Assembly (NCBI RefSeq): GCF_026261605.1
Contig: NZ_CP102486.1
Span: 3,472,001-3,536,000 of the forward strand
Origin: Dechloromonas sp. A34
Lineage (GTDB): Bacteria > Pseudomonadota > Gammaproteobacteria > Burkholderiales > Rhodocyclaceae
Reading direction: 5' to 3'
DNA length: 64,000 nucleotides
Position numbers and translations under genes: made by a program. Shown piece after piece: positions 18,095 to 27,686 of the stretch. Position 1 is the stretch's first letter. Every line of letters begins with the position of its first letter. Under the pieces are notes generated by a model, which saw nothing but the letters and a program-made list of their open reading frames with translations, did no database searches and was not told where the DNA came from.

Positions 18095-19708
18095 ATGCAC
18101 GAACACATCATTCACAGCGCCAACGCCGATGCCGAGTGCCCGCCGCCCGGTGGCTTCTGCCGAACGCACGAGCTGAACATCCTGTTGCTTTCGGCGCTCT
18201 ACGCCGTTAGCCAGGTGCTCAGCCGTTCGCTGGCCTTCAAGGATTCATTGCGCGACGTGCTGCGCGTCCTGCACGACGAAGCCGGCCTGGCGCGCGGCCT
18301 GATCAGCGTCGTCGATCCGGAGACCGGCAATCTGAACATCCATACCATCTACAACCCGGACGGCCCGGATTCCGACGCTGCCCAGTACGGACCGGGCGAA
18401 GGCATGATCGGCCTGGTCCTCGAAAAGCCGCGCACCATCAAGCTGGTACGCGTCGCCGACGAGCCGCGCTTCCTGAACCGGGAGAAGGTCTATCTGCCGG
18501 AACTGCCCTTCATCGCCGTGCCGATCAAGGTCGGCGGCAACCTCCAGGGCGTTCTCGCCGTCCAGCCCGAAGCCGAGGACGACGGCCTGCTTGAGGAACG
18601 AGCCCAGTTCGTCGAGATGGTCGCCAACCTGATCGGCCAGAGCCTGCGCCTGTCGCTCGAAGTCGCCCAGGAAAAATCGACCCTGCTCGAAGAACGCGAC
18701 CTGCTGCGACGCACCGTCCGCCACCAGTTCGGTTTCGACAGCATGGTCGGCCGTTCGGCGGTGATGCGCCGGGTTTTCGACCAGGCGCGGATGGTCGCCA
18801 AATGGAACACCACAGTGCTGATCCGCGGTGAAACCGGGACCGGCAAGGAACTGATCGCCAACGCCATTCACTACAACTCGCCGCGCGCCCGCAATGCCAT
18901 GGTCCGCCTGAACTGCGCGGCGCTACCCGAGAACCTGCTTGAATCCGAACTTTTCGGCCATGAGCGTGGCGCCTTCACCGGTGCCGTCGAATCACGCAAG
19001 GGACGCTTCGAACAGGCCCACGGCGGCACCCTCTTCCTCGATGAAATCGGCGAAGTCTCACCACCCTTCCAGGCCAAGCTGCTGCGCATCCTGCAGGAAG
19101 GCGAGTTCGAACGGGTCGGCGGCAGCAAGACGATCAAGGTCGATGTGCGGATCATCGCCGCCACCCACCGCGATCTCGAAACTGCAGTCGACATGGGTGA
19201 CTTCCGCGAAGACTTGTTCTACCGGCTGAACGTCATGCCGCTGTTCCTGCCGCCGCTGCGCGAGCGGATCGAGGACATCCCTGAAATCGCCCGCCATCTG
19301 CTGACCAAGATCGGCAACGACCAAAAGCGCAAGCTCAGCCTGACCGACATGGCGCAGCGCCGGCTGGCCAGCCATGAGTGGCCGGGCAATGTCCGTGAAC
19401 TGGAAAACTGCCTGGAACGCGCCGCCGTGCTCTCCGAGGACGGCCACATCGATGTCGACCTGATCCGCTTCCCGAGCGCCCGCGAACGCACGCCGCCCCG
19501 GCCGCAACGCAGCATGGCGCCGGCCACGGCCAGCCCGGCCGCCGAAGTCGATATCGACGACCCGAACCTGTCGGAAAAGGAGCGCGTCATTGCCGCCCTC
19601 GAGCAGGCCGGCTGGGTCCAGGCCAAGGCGGCCCGCATCCTGGGCATGACGCCGCGCCAGATCGCCTACCGCATCCAGACCCTGAACATCGAGGTCAAGC
19701 AGTTCTAA
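18095..19708 (+). CDS. nifA: NifA, sigma54-dependent activator of nif genes
   Basis: The domain order is a GAF domain (about residues 30-190), then a AAA+ domain with Walker A GETGTGKE (245-252), the sigma54-contact loop GAFTGA (292-297) and Walker B GTLFLDEIGE (311-320), then a Fis-type HTH at the C-terminus (AKAARILGMTPRQIAYRI). The linker before the HTH has no Cys pair, unlike directly oxygen-sensitive NifA proteins. This fits oxygen sensing by NifL. Its binding sites (TGT-N10-ACA) are found at four places in the window. Confidence 0.96.
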   Translation: MHEHIIHSANADAECPPPGGFCRTHELNILLLSALYAVSQVLSRSLAFKDSLRDVLRVLHDEAGLARGLISVVDPETGNLNIHTIYNPDGPDSDAAQYGPGEGMIGLVLEKPRTIKLVRVADEPRFLNREKVYLPELPFIAVPIKVGGNLQGVLAVQPEAEDDGLLEERAQFVEMVANLIGQSLRLSLEVAQEKSTLLEERDLLRRTVRHQFGFDSMVGRSAVMRRVFDQARMVAKWNTTVLIRGETGTGKELIANAIHYNSPRARNAMVRLNCAALPENLLESELFGHERGAFTGAVESRKGRFEQAHGGTLFLDEIGEVSPPFQAKLLRILQEGEFERVGGSKTIKVDVRIIAATHRDLETAVDMGDFREDLFYRLNVMPLFLPPLRERIEDIPEIARHLLTKIGNDQKRKLSLTDMAQRRLASHEWPGNVRELENCLERAAVLSEDGHIDVDLIRFPSARERTPPRPQRSMAPATASPAAEVDIDDPNLSEKERVIAALEQAGWVQAKAARILGMTPRQIAYRIQTLNIEVKQF

Positions 19709-19740
19709 ACCACCATCCGGCGCACCTTTTCAGCGACTGA

Positions 19741-19765
19741 CCCGGCGCCGTAACAAGGCGCCGGG
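19741..19765 (+). terminator. GC-rich hairpin after nifA, possible terminator
   Basis: A perfect 9-base stem (CCCGGCGCC / GGCGCCGGG) with a 7-base loop lies 32 bases after the nifA stop. It is followed by ATAATATAAG rather than a T run, so it may stabilise the mRNA end or be an imperfect terminator. Confidence 0.5.
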
Positions 19766-19800
19766 ATAATATAAGTATCTTTTTATCTTCCGGATTGCCC

Positions 19801-21279
19801 ATGCAGCGTTCGCCCTTCCTCTCCAACGCCGTCGTCGAAGTCATTTTCCTGAACATCCTGCTGCTGATCGCCGGTCTCGTCGGCATGGCGACGCATGGCT
19901 GGCAAGTGCTCGACGCCGTCTGGGTCGTGCTGTTGCTGGGCTTCGGTATCGGCAGCGGCCTGCTCTACCTGCGCAAGCTGTCGGTCGCCCTGACCCCGTT
20001 GCAGCAGATCAGCCGTGTCGCCGAGGAAGTCGCCAACGGCGTTATCGGCGCCCGCATCCCGCCAACCGGACGGCGCGACGAACTGGGCAGCGTCTGCACC
20101 AACGTCAATGCCATGCTCGAGCAGATGGAAACCTGCTTCCAGCAACAACGGGAAGCGCTGGCCGCGGCGAGCAGCAACCAGTTCCAGCGCCACATGGAAA
20201 GCAGCAGCCTGCGCGGTGTTTTCCGCGAGGCCGTCGACCGCGGCAACCAGTCGCTCGACATCCTGATGGCCAATTACCACAAGGAAATGCGCAACAACCT
20301 GCTGTCCCGCCTCGGCCAGCTGAATGCCGAAAATCTGCTGAAGAACATGCGGACCAGCCAGAAGGACATGCTCGGCATCGTCGCCTCGACCGATGAACTG
20401 GCCGAACTGTCGACCGCCAATGTCAGCGCCGCCGAGGAAAGCAGTGCCGCCATCTCGCATCTGGTCGCCGCGATGGACCATCTGGTCGACAAGATCGAGG
20501 GTACCGGCCGGGCGATTACCGAATTCAACGGCCATCGCGAAGAAATCGCCCGTTCGGTTGCCCTGATTGCGACGATCGCCGACCAGACCAACCTGCTCGC
20601 CCTCAATGCCGCCATCGAAGCCGCCCGTGCCGGCGAGCACGGACGCGGCTTTGCCGTCGTCGCCGACGAAGTGCGCAAACTGGCCGAGCATTCCAAGGAT
20701 GCCTCTTCGGCCATATCCGGCGTCATGCAGACACTGCAGGGCGATGCCGAAAAGATGCTGGTCAATTCGGAAGAGATGCGCGGCATTGCCTCGGAATCCC
20801 GCCACACCATCGGCGATTTCGATCGCCGATTCGCCACCGTCGCCGAATCGTCAGCCACCGCCATGGCGCAGATCCGCTACGTCCATGATGTCAGCTTTGC
20901 CTCGCTGGCCAAGATCGACCACTTCATCTACAAGCAGAACGGCTACATGGCGATCAGCCGCGGCGCGGAATCCGAGAACGCCCAGGCGATCAAGGTCAAC
21001 GAGACCGGCTGCCGCCTCGGCAAATGGTTGGCCAACGACGCCACGACGGCCACCTTCGGCCAGCTCGGCGCCTTCAAACGGGTCGCCGCACCGCACCGCG
21101 ACGTGCATCAGAATATGCATCGGGCACTGGAGTTCATGGGCCAGGGCTGGGAAACCGATTTCGACGTCCAGGCCAGGCTGTTCTCCGCCTTCGAGGACGT
21201 GGAACGCGGCAGCGACGGCGTAATCGATGCCCTGGACGACATGGTGCGCGAAAAGAACGGCAATCGCGGCGCCGCCTGA
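19801..21279 (+). CDS. Methyl-accepting chemotaxis protein with C-terminal CZB zinc-binding domain
   Basis: Two membrane helices lie at about residues 10-58 with almost no periplasmic loop, followed by HAMP-like sequence and the MCP signalling hairpin ([37 protein letters not shown]). The C-terminal 100 residues form a CZB domain with its likely zinc ligands: His in KIDHFIYKQ, Cys in GCRLGKWL and two His in PHRDVH. CZB receptors sense zinc or zinc-linked oxidants inside the cell. The ATG at 19801 is chosen over a TTG two codons upstream. Confidence 0.92.
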   Translation: MQRSPFLSNAVVEVIFLNILLLIAGLVGMATHGWQVLDAVWVVLLLGFGIGSGLLYLRKLSVALTPLQQISRVAEEVANGVIGARIPPTGRRDELGSVCTNVNAMLEQMETCFQQQREALAAASSNQFQRHMESSSLRGVFREAVDRGNQSLDILMANYHKEMRNNLLSRLGQLNAENLLKNMRTSQKDMLGIVASTDELAELSTANVSAAEESSAAISHLVAAMDHLVDKIEGTGRAITEFNGHREEIARSVALIATIADQTNLLALNAAIEAARAGEHGRGFAVVADEVRKLAEHSKDASSAISGVMQTLQGDAEKMLVNSEEMRGIASESRHTIGDFDRRFATVAESSATAMAQIRYVHDVSFASLAKIDHFIYKQNGYMAISRGAESENAQAIKVNETGCRLGKWLANDATTATFGQLGAFKRVAAPHRDVHQNMHRALEFMGQGWETDFDVQARLFSAFEDVERGSDGVIDALDDMVREKNGNRGAA

Positions 21280-21305
21280 GCGCATGCGGCGTCCGGCCGG
21301 ACGCC

Positions 21306-22061
21306 TCAATAGACCCGAAAGGGCAGGAAGCGGGTGTTGATCCGGTCGTAGACGCCATTGCGGCGGATGGTATCGAGCGCCTTGTCGAGCTTGTCCTTGA
21401 GTTCGGCGTGGCGCGGGCTGATGCCGAAGCAGGCATCGCCGTCGAGTTCCGCCGCCCCCAACGGGGTTACCTGCAGCCCCATTTCAAGGAACCGGGGATT
21501 CTTCTGCAGGCTGAAGCTGGTCATCAAGGGCACGAGGATTGCCTGCGCGACACCGGCCGACAATTGATCGAGCATTTCGTCGCTGGTCTGGGCACCGATG
21601 CTCGGCCAGGCCTTGGTCCTCACATAATTTTCCTGCACCGAGCCGCGAAAGGTCGAGACGCGAACATTGGACTGACCAGGCCGGAATTTCGGGGCCGACA
21701 GCCAGAGCGTGATCGAGCGGTAGATTGGCTGGCTGAAAAGAATCCGCTCGCGGCGCGCCGGCGTGTTGAGCAGGCCCAGCGCCGCAACGTCGTAGCGACC
21801 GGCGGCCAGATCGTCGACCAGCCGATCGAGGTGGGTGACCTGGAAGTCGCAGCTCCGCTTCATTTCCTCGCACAGCGCCTGGGCTATGGCGTAGCTGAAG
21901 CCGGTCAGATTACCTGCGGCGTCGCGGTAGGCCATCGGCGGCGCGTCATCGAGCACGGCCACGCGCAAGGCGTTGGCCGCGGCGAACGCCGGGCACGGCA
22001 GCAAGGCCAGCACAGACAGCAGACTTGCGCTTGCCACGACAGGAAAAGACCCGAACTTCAT
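21306..22061 (-). CDS. Periplasmic solute-binding protein, amino-acid-binding type (SBP_bac_3)
   Basis: A signal peptide (MKFGSFPVVASASLLSVLALLPCPAFA) precedes a family 3 solute-binding fold: LRVAVLDDAPPMAYRDAAGNLTGFSYAIAQALCEEM, then DRLVDDLAAGRYDVAALGLLNTPARRERILFSQP. Such proteins feed ABC importers or act as sensors, but no permease gene is adjacent. Length is 251 residues. The start at 22061 is set by the signal peptide. The ligand cannot be told from sequence. Confidence 0.85.
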   Translation of the reverse strand: MKFGSFPVVASASLLSVLALLPCPAFAAANALRVAVLDDAPPMAYRDAAGNLTGFSYAIAQALCEEMKRSCDFQVTHLDRLVDDLAAGRYDVAALGLLNTPARRERILFSQPIYRSITLWLSAPKFRPGQSNVRVSTFRGSVQENYVRTKAWPSIGAQTSDEMLDQLSAGVAQAILVPLMTSFSLQKNPRFLEMGLQVTPLGAAELDGDACFGISPRHAELKDKLDKALDTIRRNGVYDRINTRFLPFRVY

Positions 22062-22174
22062 CGATTGACGACAACCCGTTTGAGGAGGCCGCATGCTAAC
22101 ACCGCCGGCAACGCCCAATAAACTCGGCAATCACCCTGGTTACGCCGCGTTTATTCGTTATAATGCGCGCCCAC

Positions 22175-22250
22175 GCGTTCTTAGCTCAGTTGGTAGAGCG
22201 TCTGCCTTACACGCAGAATGTCGGCGGTTCGAGCCCGTCAGGACGCACCA
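22175..22250 (+). tRNA. tRNA-Val (anticodon TAC), CCA encoded
   Basis: A full cloverleaf is visible: acceptor GCGTTCT pairs with AGGACGC, the D-arm contains AGCTCAGTTGGTAGAGC, the anticodon stem-loop TCTGC-CTTACAC-GCAGA gives TAC, and the T-arm has GGTTCGAGCC. A TATAAT box lies about 10 bases upstream (22159-22164). Its 3' end is the presumed left attachment site of the genomic island. Confidence 0.95.
22234..22250 (+). other. Presumed attL: 3' end of tRNA-Val
   Basis: CCCGTCAGGACGCACCA is the tRNA-Val 3' end. A near-identical 16-base block (CCCGTCAGGAGCACCA, one base missing) occurs at 39343-39358 just before tRNA-Thr. P4-type integrases use tRNA 3' ends as targets, and an integrase remnant lies 187 bases downstream of this site. 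Confidence 0.6.
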
Positions 22251-22259
22251 GAATTTGAT

Positions 22260-22278
22260 CTATTGTGATACACAATAG
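22260..22278. repeat. Inverted repeat at the left end of the island
   Basis: CTATTGTG-ATA-CACAATAG is a perfect 8-base inverted repeat starting 10 bases after the tRNA end. It could be an integrase or excisionase arm site, or an RNA hairpin. No T run follows it. Confidence 0.4.
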
Positions 22279-22285
22279 TCCGAAG

Positions 22286-22309
22286 AACCCCGCAAATGCG
22301 GGGTTTTTT
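22286..22309 (+). terminator. Rho-independent terminator after tRNA-Val
   Basis: The stem ACCCCGC / GCGGGGT with an AAAT loop is followed by six T. It would end the tRNA-Val transcript inside the island, cutting it off from tRNA-Thr. Confidence 0.85.
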
Positions 22310-22364
22310 ATTGCCGGTTCGTCCAGTGTCGTCTAAAGTGGTTTGAAGAAATACCATCGTTTTT

Positions 22365-22403
22365 GTTGGTATCTTTGTTGGTATTTCAAAGGGCTGTTGG
22401 TAT
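22365..22403 (+). repeat. Three direct copies of GTTGGTAT upstream of the integrase gene
   Basis: GTTGGTAT occurs at 22365-22372, 22377-22384 and 22396-22403, just before the integrase start. Such short repeats at tRNA-linked integrases can be arm-type binding sites, but this is inference. Confidence 0.4.
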
Positions 22404-22436
22404 ACGCCCAAAAACCAACCAATTTAGAGGTGTTGC

Positions 22437-23342
22437 ATGGCACTGACTGATCTTGCAATCCGGACAGCGAAACCGGATGAAAAACCAAGAAAACTGGTTG
22501 ACGAAAAGGGGATGTACCTCCTCATCCAGACGACCGGAGCCAAGCTTTGGCGGATGAACTACCGCTTCGATGGCAAGCAGAAAACACTTGCGCTTGGCTC
22601 TTACCCGGAAACCAGCCTCGGCCAAGCCAGAGATAAACGGGACGAAGCCCGGAAAAAACTCGCACAAGACATCGACCCTGGCGAACAGCGCAAGCTGGAA
22701 AAACAGGAACGGCGTACATCGCTCGCAAACACTTTTGAGGTCATTGCACGCGATTGGATGAAGGTTCGTGGCAAAGAATGGAGTGAAGAATACGCAGGAA
22801 AGACCCGCGCATGCATGGAGCGCCATGCCTTCCCATCGATTGGAAGCAAGCCGATCAAGGACATTAGCGCTCCTGAACTCCTTGCCATGCTTCGTGCCAT
22901 TGAAAAGCGTGGAACGGTCGACATGGCGCATCGTATCCAGCAGCATTGCGGCGCCGTATTTCGCTATGCAATCAGCACCGGCATCGCAGACGCTGACCCA
23001 ACCCCAGCCTTCACGGAGCGCTATCAACGGTCAAAACTCAGCACTATGCTGCCATGACTGACCCCAAGGATTTTGCTGAACTGCTGCGCGCCATCGATGG
23101 ATATCGCGGAGAGGTCACCACCAAAATCGCCATGCTGATGCTGGCCTATACCTTCCAACGGACTAAAGAAATTCGCTTTGCCGAATGGTCACAAATTGAT
23201 CTCTAAGGAGCCATGTGGCGCATTCCTGCCGAGGTCATGAAAATGCGCCAAGCGCACCTCGTCCCGTTAAGCAAACAAGTCATAAGCCAACTAGAAGAAC
23301 TAAAAATCCTCACTGGCTCTGGCCGACTGCTGTTTCCATCAA
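22437..23342 (+). pseudogene. P4-type tyrosine recombinase (integrase) remnant
   Basis: The N-terminal DUF4102 arm-binding domain (MALTDLAIRTAKPDEKPRKL) and the core-binding domain are intact to about 23010. There the frame shifts: restoring one base after GCC gives a reading through ALSTVKTQHYAAMTDPKDF. A stop codon TAA follows at about 23204 where a Glu codon would be expected (QIDL-stop-GAMWRIP). The frame continues to the IS3 left end (LLFPSMN). The catalytic C-terminal part with the RHR-Y residues is missing. It faces away from tRNA-Val, the usual arrangement for P4-type islands. Confidence 0.9.
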
Positions 23343-23392
23343 TGAATCGCCCCGGGTTTGGTGGAGGCTCTAACTCTTGAGAAGATAGAGCC

Positions 23393-23716
23393 ATGAAGAA
23401 GTCAGTTAAGTTCTCCCCCGAATTTCGTGAGCGCGCCGTGCGCATGGTTGCCGAAAGCCGTGCCGATCATCCGTCGCTGTGGTCAGCCGTTGAATCCATT
23501 GCGGTCAAGATCGGTTGCACGCCGCAGACGCTGCTGACCTGGGTGCGTCAGCACGAACGAGATGCCGGCCAGCGCGAAGGGCCGACCACGGCGGACCAGA
23601 AGCGTGTCAAGGAACTGGAGCGCGAGGTCAAAGAGCTGCGCAAAGCCAACGAGATCCTCAAGCTTGCCAGCGCGTTTTTCGCCCAGGCGGAGCTCGACCG
23701 CCGATTCAAGTCTTGA
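23393..23716 (+). CDS. IS3-family transposase OrfA
   Basis: This 107-residue protein has an N-terminal HTH ([17 protein letters not shown], then [21 protein letters not shown]). It is followed by a leucine-zipper-like coiled coil ([33 protein letters not shown]). In IS3 elements OrfA binds the terminal repeats and is fused to OrfB by a -1 frameshift to make the active transposase. Its stop overlaps the start of the orfB frame. Confidence 0.92.
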   Translation: MKKSVKFSPEFRERAVRMVAESRADHPSLWSAVESIAVKIGCTPQTLLTWVRQHERDAGQREGPTTADQKRVKELEREVKELRKANEILKLASAFFAQAELDRRFKS

Positions 23717-24174
23717 GGTCTTTCGTCGACGAGCATCGTGCTGCCTTCGGGGTCGAGCCGATCTGCAGGCAATTGCAGATTGCCCCGTCGGGCTACCGGC
23801 GTCATGTCGCTCGGCGGCGCAATCCTGAACAGCGCAGTCAGAGAGTGCGGCGTGACGAGGTGTTAGTGCCCGAGATCAAGCGCGTCTGGCAGGCCAACCT
23901 GCAGGTCTATGGTGCCGACAAGGTCTGGCGGCAACTGAACCGCGAAGGCATCGCGGTGGCCCGTTGTACGGTCGAGCGACTCATGCGGCGTCAAGGTTTG
24001 CGCGGAGTCATGCGCGGCAAGGTGGTGCGCACCACGATCAGCGACAGCAAAGCGGCTTGCCCGCTGGATCGGGTCAATCGACAGTTCAAGGTAAGCGCCC
24101 GGCGAACTCATCTGTGAATTGACGGCTTAGACCGTGAAGATAGTGTCCACTAAAAAAGATGGTGGACACGATCG

Positions 24175-24549
24175 ATGGAAGTTAAGAAGCCGAGCCGCCG
24201 CAGGCGGACTCACCCCGAGGAGTTCAAGCAGGCAGTGATTGCTGCCTGTTGTGAGGCCGGCGCTTCAGTTGCCGGCATTGCGTTGGCCAATAGCGTCAAT
24301 GCGAATCAGGTCCGTCGCTGGATGCGGGAACGGGGCATTGAGCCACCGAGCCGCAGCCTGCCGGCACGGTCGATTTCACCGGCGCGCGGCACAGAACCCG
24401 CCTTTGTGCCGGTACCGATGCCACCCATCGTCTCAAGCATCCCCGACATTCGGATCGAAGTTCGGCGTGGCAACACGGCGGTGAAGATTGAATGGCCTGG
24501 ACAGGCGGCGAGCGATTGCGCCGCCTGGTTGCGAGATTGGCTACGGTGA
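24175..24549 (+). CDS. tnpA: IS66 accessory protein TnpA
   Basis: This 124-residue protein has an HTH of the transposase-8 type (RTHPEEFKQAVIAACCEAGASVAGIALANSVNANQVRRWMRE). It is the first of the three genes needed for IS66 transposition. Its TGA overlaps the GTG start of tnpB. Confidence 0.9.
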   Translation: MEVKKPSRRRRTHPEEFKQAVIAACCEAGASVAGIALANSVNANQVRRWMRERGIEPPSRSLPARSISPARGTEPAFVPVPMPPIVSSIPDIRIEVRRGNTAVKIEWPGQAASDCAAWLRDWLR

Positions 24550-24875
24550 TTCGGGTCGATGCCCTGTGGTTATCGACCACGCCGCTGGATATGCGGGCGG
24601 GGACCGAGACGATCCTGGCCCGGGTCGTCTCGATGTTTGGCGAAGCCCGACCCCACCATGCCTATCTGTTTGCCAATCGCCGAGCCAACCGGATGAAAGT
24701 GCTGGTCCATGATGGATACGGTATCTGGCTAGCGAACCGTCGGCTCAATCAGGGGCGATTCTGCTGGCGGCACGGCAACAGCAGCGTCGAGCTCAGCCGG
24801 CCGCAGTTTGATGCACTCGTCCTCGGTCTGCCATGGGAACGACTGGCTGACGGCGGTGTGATCCGGATTGTTTGA
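24546..24875 (+). CDS. tnpB: IS66 accessory protein TnpB (Orf2)
   Basis: From the GTG at 24546 this gives 109 residues with the family core LWLSTTPLDMRAGTETILARV and LFANRRANRMKVLVHDGYGIWLANRRLNQGRFCW. Its role in transposition is not well defined. The start overlaps the tnpA stop, and an earlier in-frame start inside tnpA is less likely. Confidence 0.9.
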   Translation: MIRVDALWLSTTPLDMRAGTETILARVVSMFGEARPHHAYLFANRRANRMKVLVHDGYGIWLANRRLNQGRFCWRHGNSSVELSRPQFDALVLGLPWERLADGGVIRIV

Positions 24876-24928
24876 CGGTCCACCATTGGGGAAGTCCACG
24901 ATGGTCAGATCGGGCGGCGGACGGCATC

Positions 24929-26446
24929 ATGCCGGCCATGTCCTTGCCAACCCACCTCGACCAACTCAGCGCTGACGAACTGCGTCGCCTGCTGGTCGAG
25001 AAAGACCGCGAGTTGGACTGGCGCCAAGCCAAGATCGACAAACTCACGCATGAACTGGCGATGCACAAGCGCTGGCGCTTCGGGGTCAAGACCGAGCACT
25101 GGCCGGTCGAGCAGGCGCAACTATTCGAGGAAACCATCGATGCCGATCTGGCGGCGATGGAAGAAGAACTCGCACAACTGTCGCCGACGCCACCGAAGGC
25201 GAAAGGCCAGGCCAAACGCCAGCCGCTGCCGGCGAGTCTGCCGCGTGCCGACATTCATCATGAGCCTGAATCCACGGTCTGCCCTTGCGGCTGCACGATG
25301 AAGCGCATCGGCGAGGATGTGGCCGAGAAGCTCGATTACACGCCAGGCGTCTTCAGCGTCGAGCGCCACATTCGTGGCAAGTGGGTCTGCGGGCAGTGCG
25401 AAACGCTGATCCAGGCGCCTGTTCCGGCGCACGTTATCGACAAGGGTATTCCGACGACCGGCTTGCTCGCGCAGGTGCTGGTTGCCAAATACCTCGACCA
25501 TCTGCCGCTCTATCGTCAGGAAGCGATCTTCGGTCGGGCCGGACTGGCCATTCCGCAATCGACACTCGCCCAGTGGGTAGGGAAATGCGGTGTGGCACTC
25601 CAGCCCCTGGTCGATGCCCTGAAGGATGAGATGCTCGGGCATCGGGTGCTGCATGCCGATGAAACGCCGGTGGCCATGCTTGATCCGGGGGCTGGCAAGA
25701 CGCATCGAGCCTACCTCTGGTCCTACAGCATCGGCGCCTTCGAGCCGACCAAGGCGGTGATCTATGACTTTGCTGAAAGCCGTGCCGGCAGGCACGCCCA
25801 GGAATTCCTGGGTGACTGGCGCGGCACACTGATTTGCGATGATTACTCAGGCTACAAGGCACTGCTGGCCAATGGGTTGACTGAAGCCGGCTGCATGGCG
25901 CATGCCCGGCGCAAGTTCTTCGAGCTACACAGCCAGAAGCAGAGCCTGATCGCCGGCGAGGCACTGGATTGTTTCGGCAAACTCTATGGGGTCGAGCAGG
26001 AAGCTGCCGGATTCGACATCGATGAGCGACGACGAATTCGGGAGGCGAAAGCCCGACCGATTGCCGATGAATTGCATGCCTGGTTGACCCGGCAACGACA
26101 GGTGGTACCCAATGGCTCGGGGACCGCCAGGGCGATCGACTACAGCCTGAAACGCTGGGTGGCGCTGACGCATTACCTAACGGATGGCCAGGTGCCGATC
26201 GATAACAACTGGATCGAGAATCAGATCCGGCCGATCGCGCTCGGCCGCAAGAACTGGTTATTTGCCGGCAGCTTGCGCGCCGGCAAACGCGCCGCCGCGA
26301 TCATGAGCCTGATCCAATCCGCCAAGCTCAATGGTCACGAGCCTTTGGCTTACCTGAAGGATGTCCTGACCCGCCTGCCGACCCAACCGGCAAGCCGCGT
26401 CGGCGACCTGCTGCCGCACCGCTGGCAACCTCAAATCACCGACTGA
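24929..26446 (+). CDS. tnpC: IS66 transposase TnpC
   Basis: The protein has an N-terminal coiled coil (DELRRLLVEKDRELDWRQAKIDKLTHELAMHKR), a zinc-binding segment (CPCGC ... CGQCE) and the DDE core with HADETPVAML, LICDDYSGYKALL and the downstream IDNNWIENQIRP acidic residue. I start at MPAMSLPTHLD (24929); starts at 24872 or 24938 are possible. Length is about 505 residues. It appears intact, so this element could still move. Confidence 0.93.
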   Translation: MPAMSLPTHLDQLSADELRRLLVEKDRELDWRQAKIDKLTHELAMHKRWRFGVKTEHWPVEQAQLFEETIDADLAAMEEELAQLSPTPPKAKGQAKRQPLPASLPRADIHHEPESTVCPCGCTMKRIGEDVAEKLDYTPGVFSVERHIRGKWVCGQCETLIQAPVPAHVIDKGIPTTGLLAQVLVAKYLDHLPLYRQEAIFGRAGLAIPQSTLAQWVGKCGVALQPLVDALKDEMLGHRVLHADETPVAMLDPGAGKTHRAYLWSYSIGAFEPTKAVIYDFAESRAGRHAQEFLGDWRGTLICDDYSGYKALLANGLTEAGCMAHARRKFFELHSQKQSLIAGEALDCFGKLYGVEQEAAGFDIDERRRIREAKARPIADELHAWLTRQRQVVPNGSGTARAIDYSLKRWVALTHYLTDGQVPIDNNWIENQIRPIALGRKNWLFAGSLRAGKRAAAIMSLIQSAKLNGHEPLAYLKDVLTRLPTQPASRVGDLLPHRWQPQITD

Positions 26447-27004
<558 letters not shown>

Positions 27005-27046
27005 TGACTTAAACCAACCGGCCTCCACGGAAACCGGGGCGATTCA

Positions 27047-27255
27047 GCAGAGACATCACCCGTGACGGCTTGGCCAGAGGCCGTATCGAAGAAGTCACGC
27101 AATACCGCATCGAACACTTCGCCGTGTGTTTTCGGCTCGTAAGCCTTCGGCTCGATCACGTACATGCGAAATTGGCGGCTGGAACGCTCGAAGGACCATT
27201 GCAGCCAGTTTGTCTCGAAGGTCATCTCGGAATGTATTCTCTCGGGCTTGTGCAA
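27047..27255 (-). pseudogene. Truncated unknown gene cut by the IS3 right end
   Basis: A reading frame starts at 27255 (MHKPERIHSEMTFETNWLQW, or at the internal ATG at 27225). It runs through YVIEPKAYEPKTHGEVFDAV into the IS3 inverted repeat, where its reading becomes IS sequence. About 70 residues of native sequence remain. I do not recognise a family. Confidence 0.4.
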
Positions 27256-27686
27256 CTCAAGCAGCCGCGCGGTTTAACAAGCCGATCACTATATGACAGG
27301 AACCCACCAATCGCGAGCCTTGAGGCAAGAACCCGAGGACCTATTCAACTGCGATGAGAGTTGTTACTCTGTGTCCCTGGGATTGCATCGGAGAGGCAGT
27401 CTGCCGGAAGCCCGGGATTCCTATCCGATCCGTTGCCGCTGGCATGAGGCCGATGTTCGGCCGAAGCGGCCGGTGGGTCTTTGAGATTGGGAGGCGGCTG
27501 TAGGTCGCTGACCGGACGTCGCTTGAAGGCACGCAGGCTCAACGGCAATTTCTAGGGTTGCGCCATCATTTGCGAACCATAAACGAATTGCGTGTCGTCG
27601 GCCACTGCAGCCGTTCGTGCCGCGTCACCGAATTCAAGATGAAGCCCCCTCTCTTGGTCGTTATGAGCAGCGAGTCAACGTCGCAA
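27256..27686. other. Intergenic stretch, no supported gene
   Basis: I see only short frames with no recognisable product, signal peptide or ribosome-binding site. The stretch contains GGCCGATGTTCGGCC (near 27450), a short palindrome. It sits between the IS3 end and the 3' end of the subtilisin-like gene. Confidence 0.5.

Noticed and set aside
19741..19765. Hairpin after nifA considered as a certain terminator
   Set aside because: The stem is strong but no T run follows, so it is listed only as a possible terminator.
22365..22403. Three GTTGGTAT repeats considered as the start of a CRISPR array
   Set aside because: The units are only 8 bases with unequal spacing (12 and 19 bases), and no cas gene is near. 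No CRISPR array was found in the window.
27293..27532. Short frames on both strands after the IS3 right end
   Set aside because: They overlap each other, have no ribosome-binding site and resemble no protein that I can name. They are treated as non-coding.
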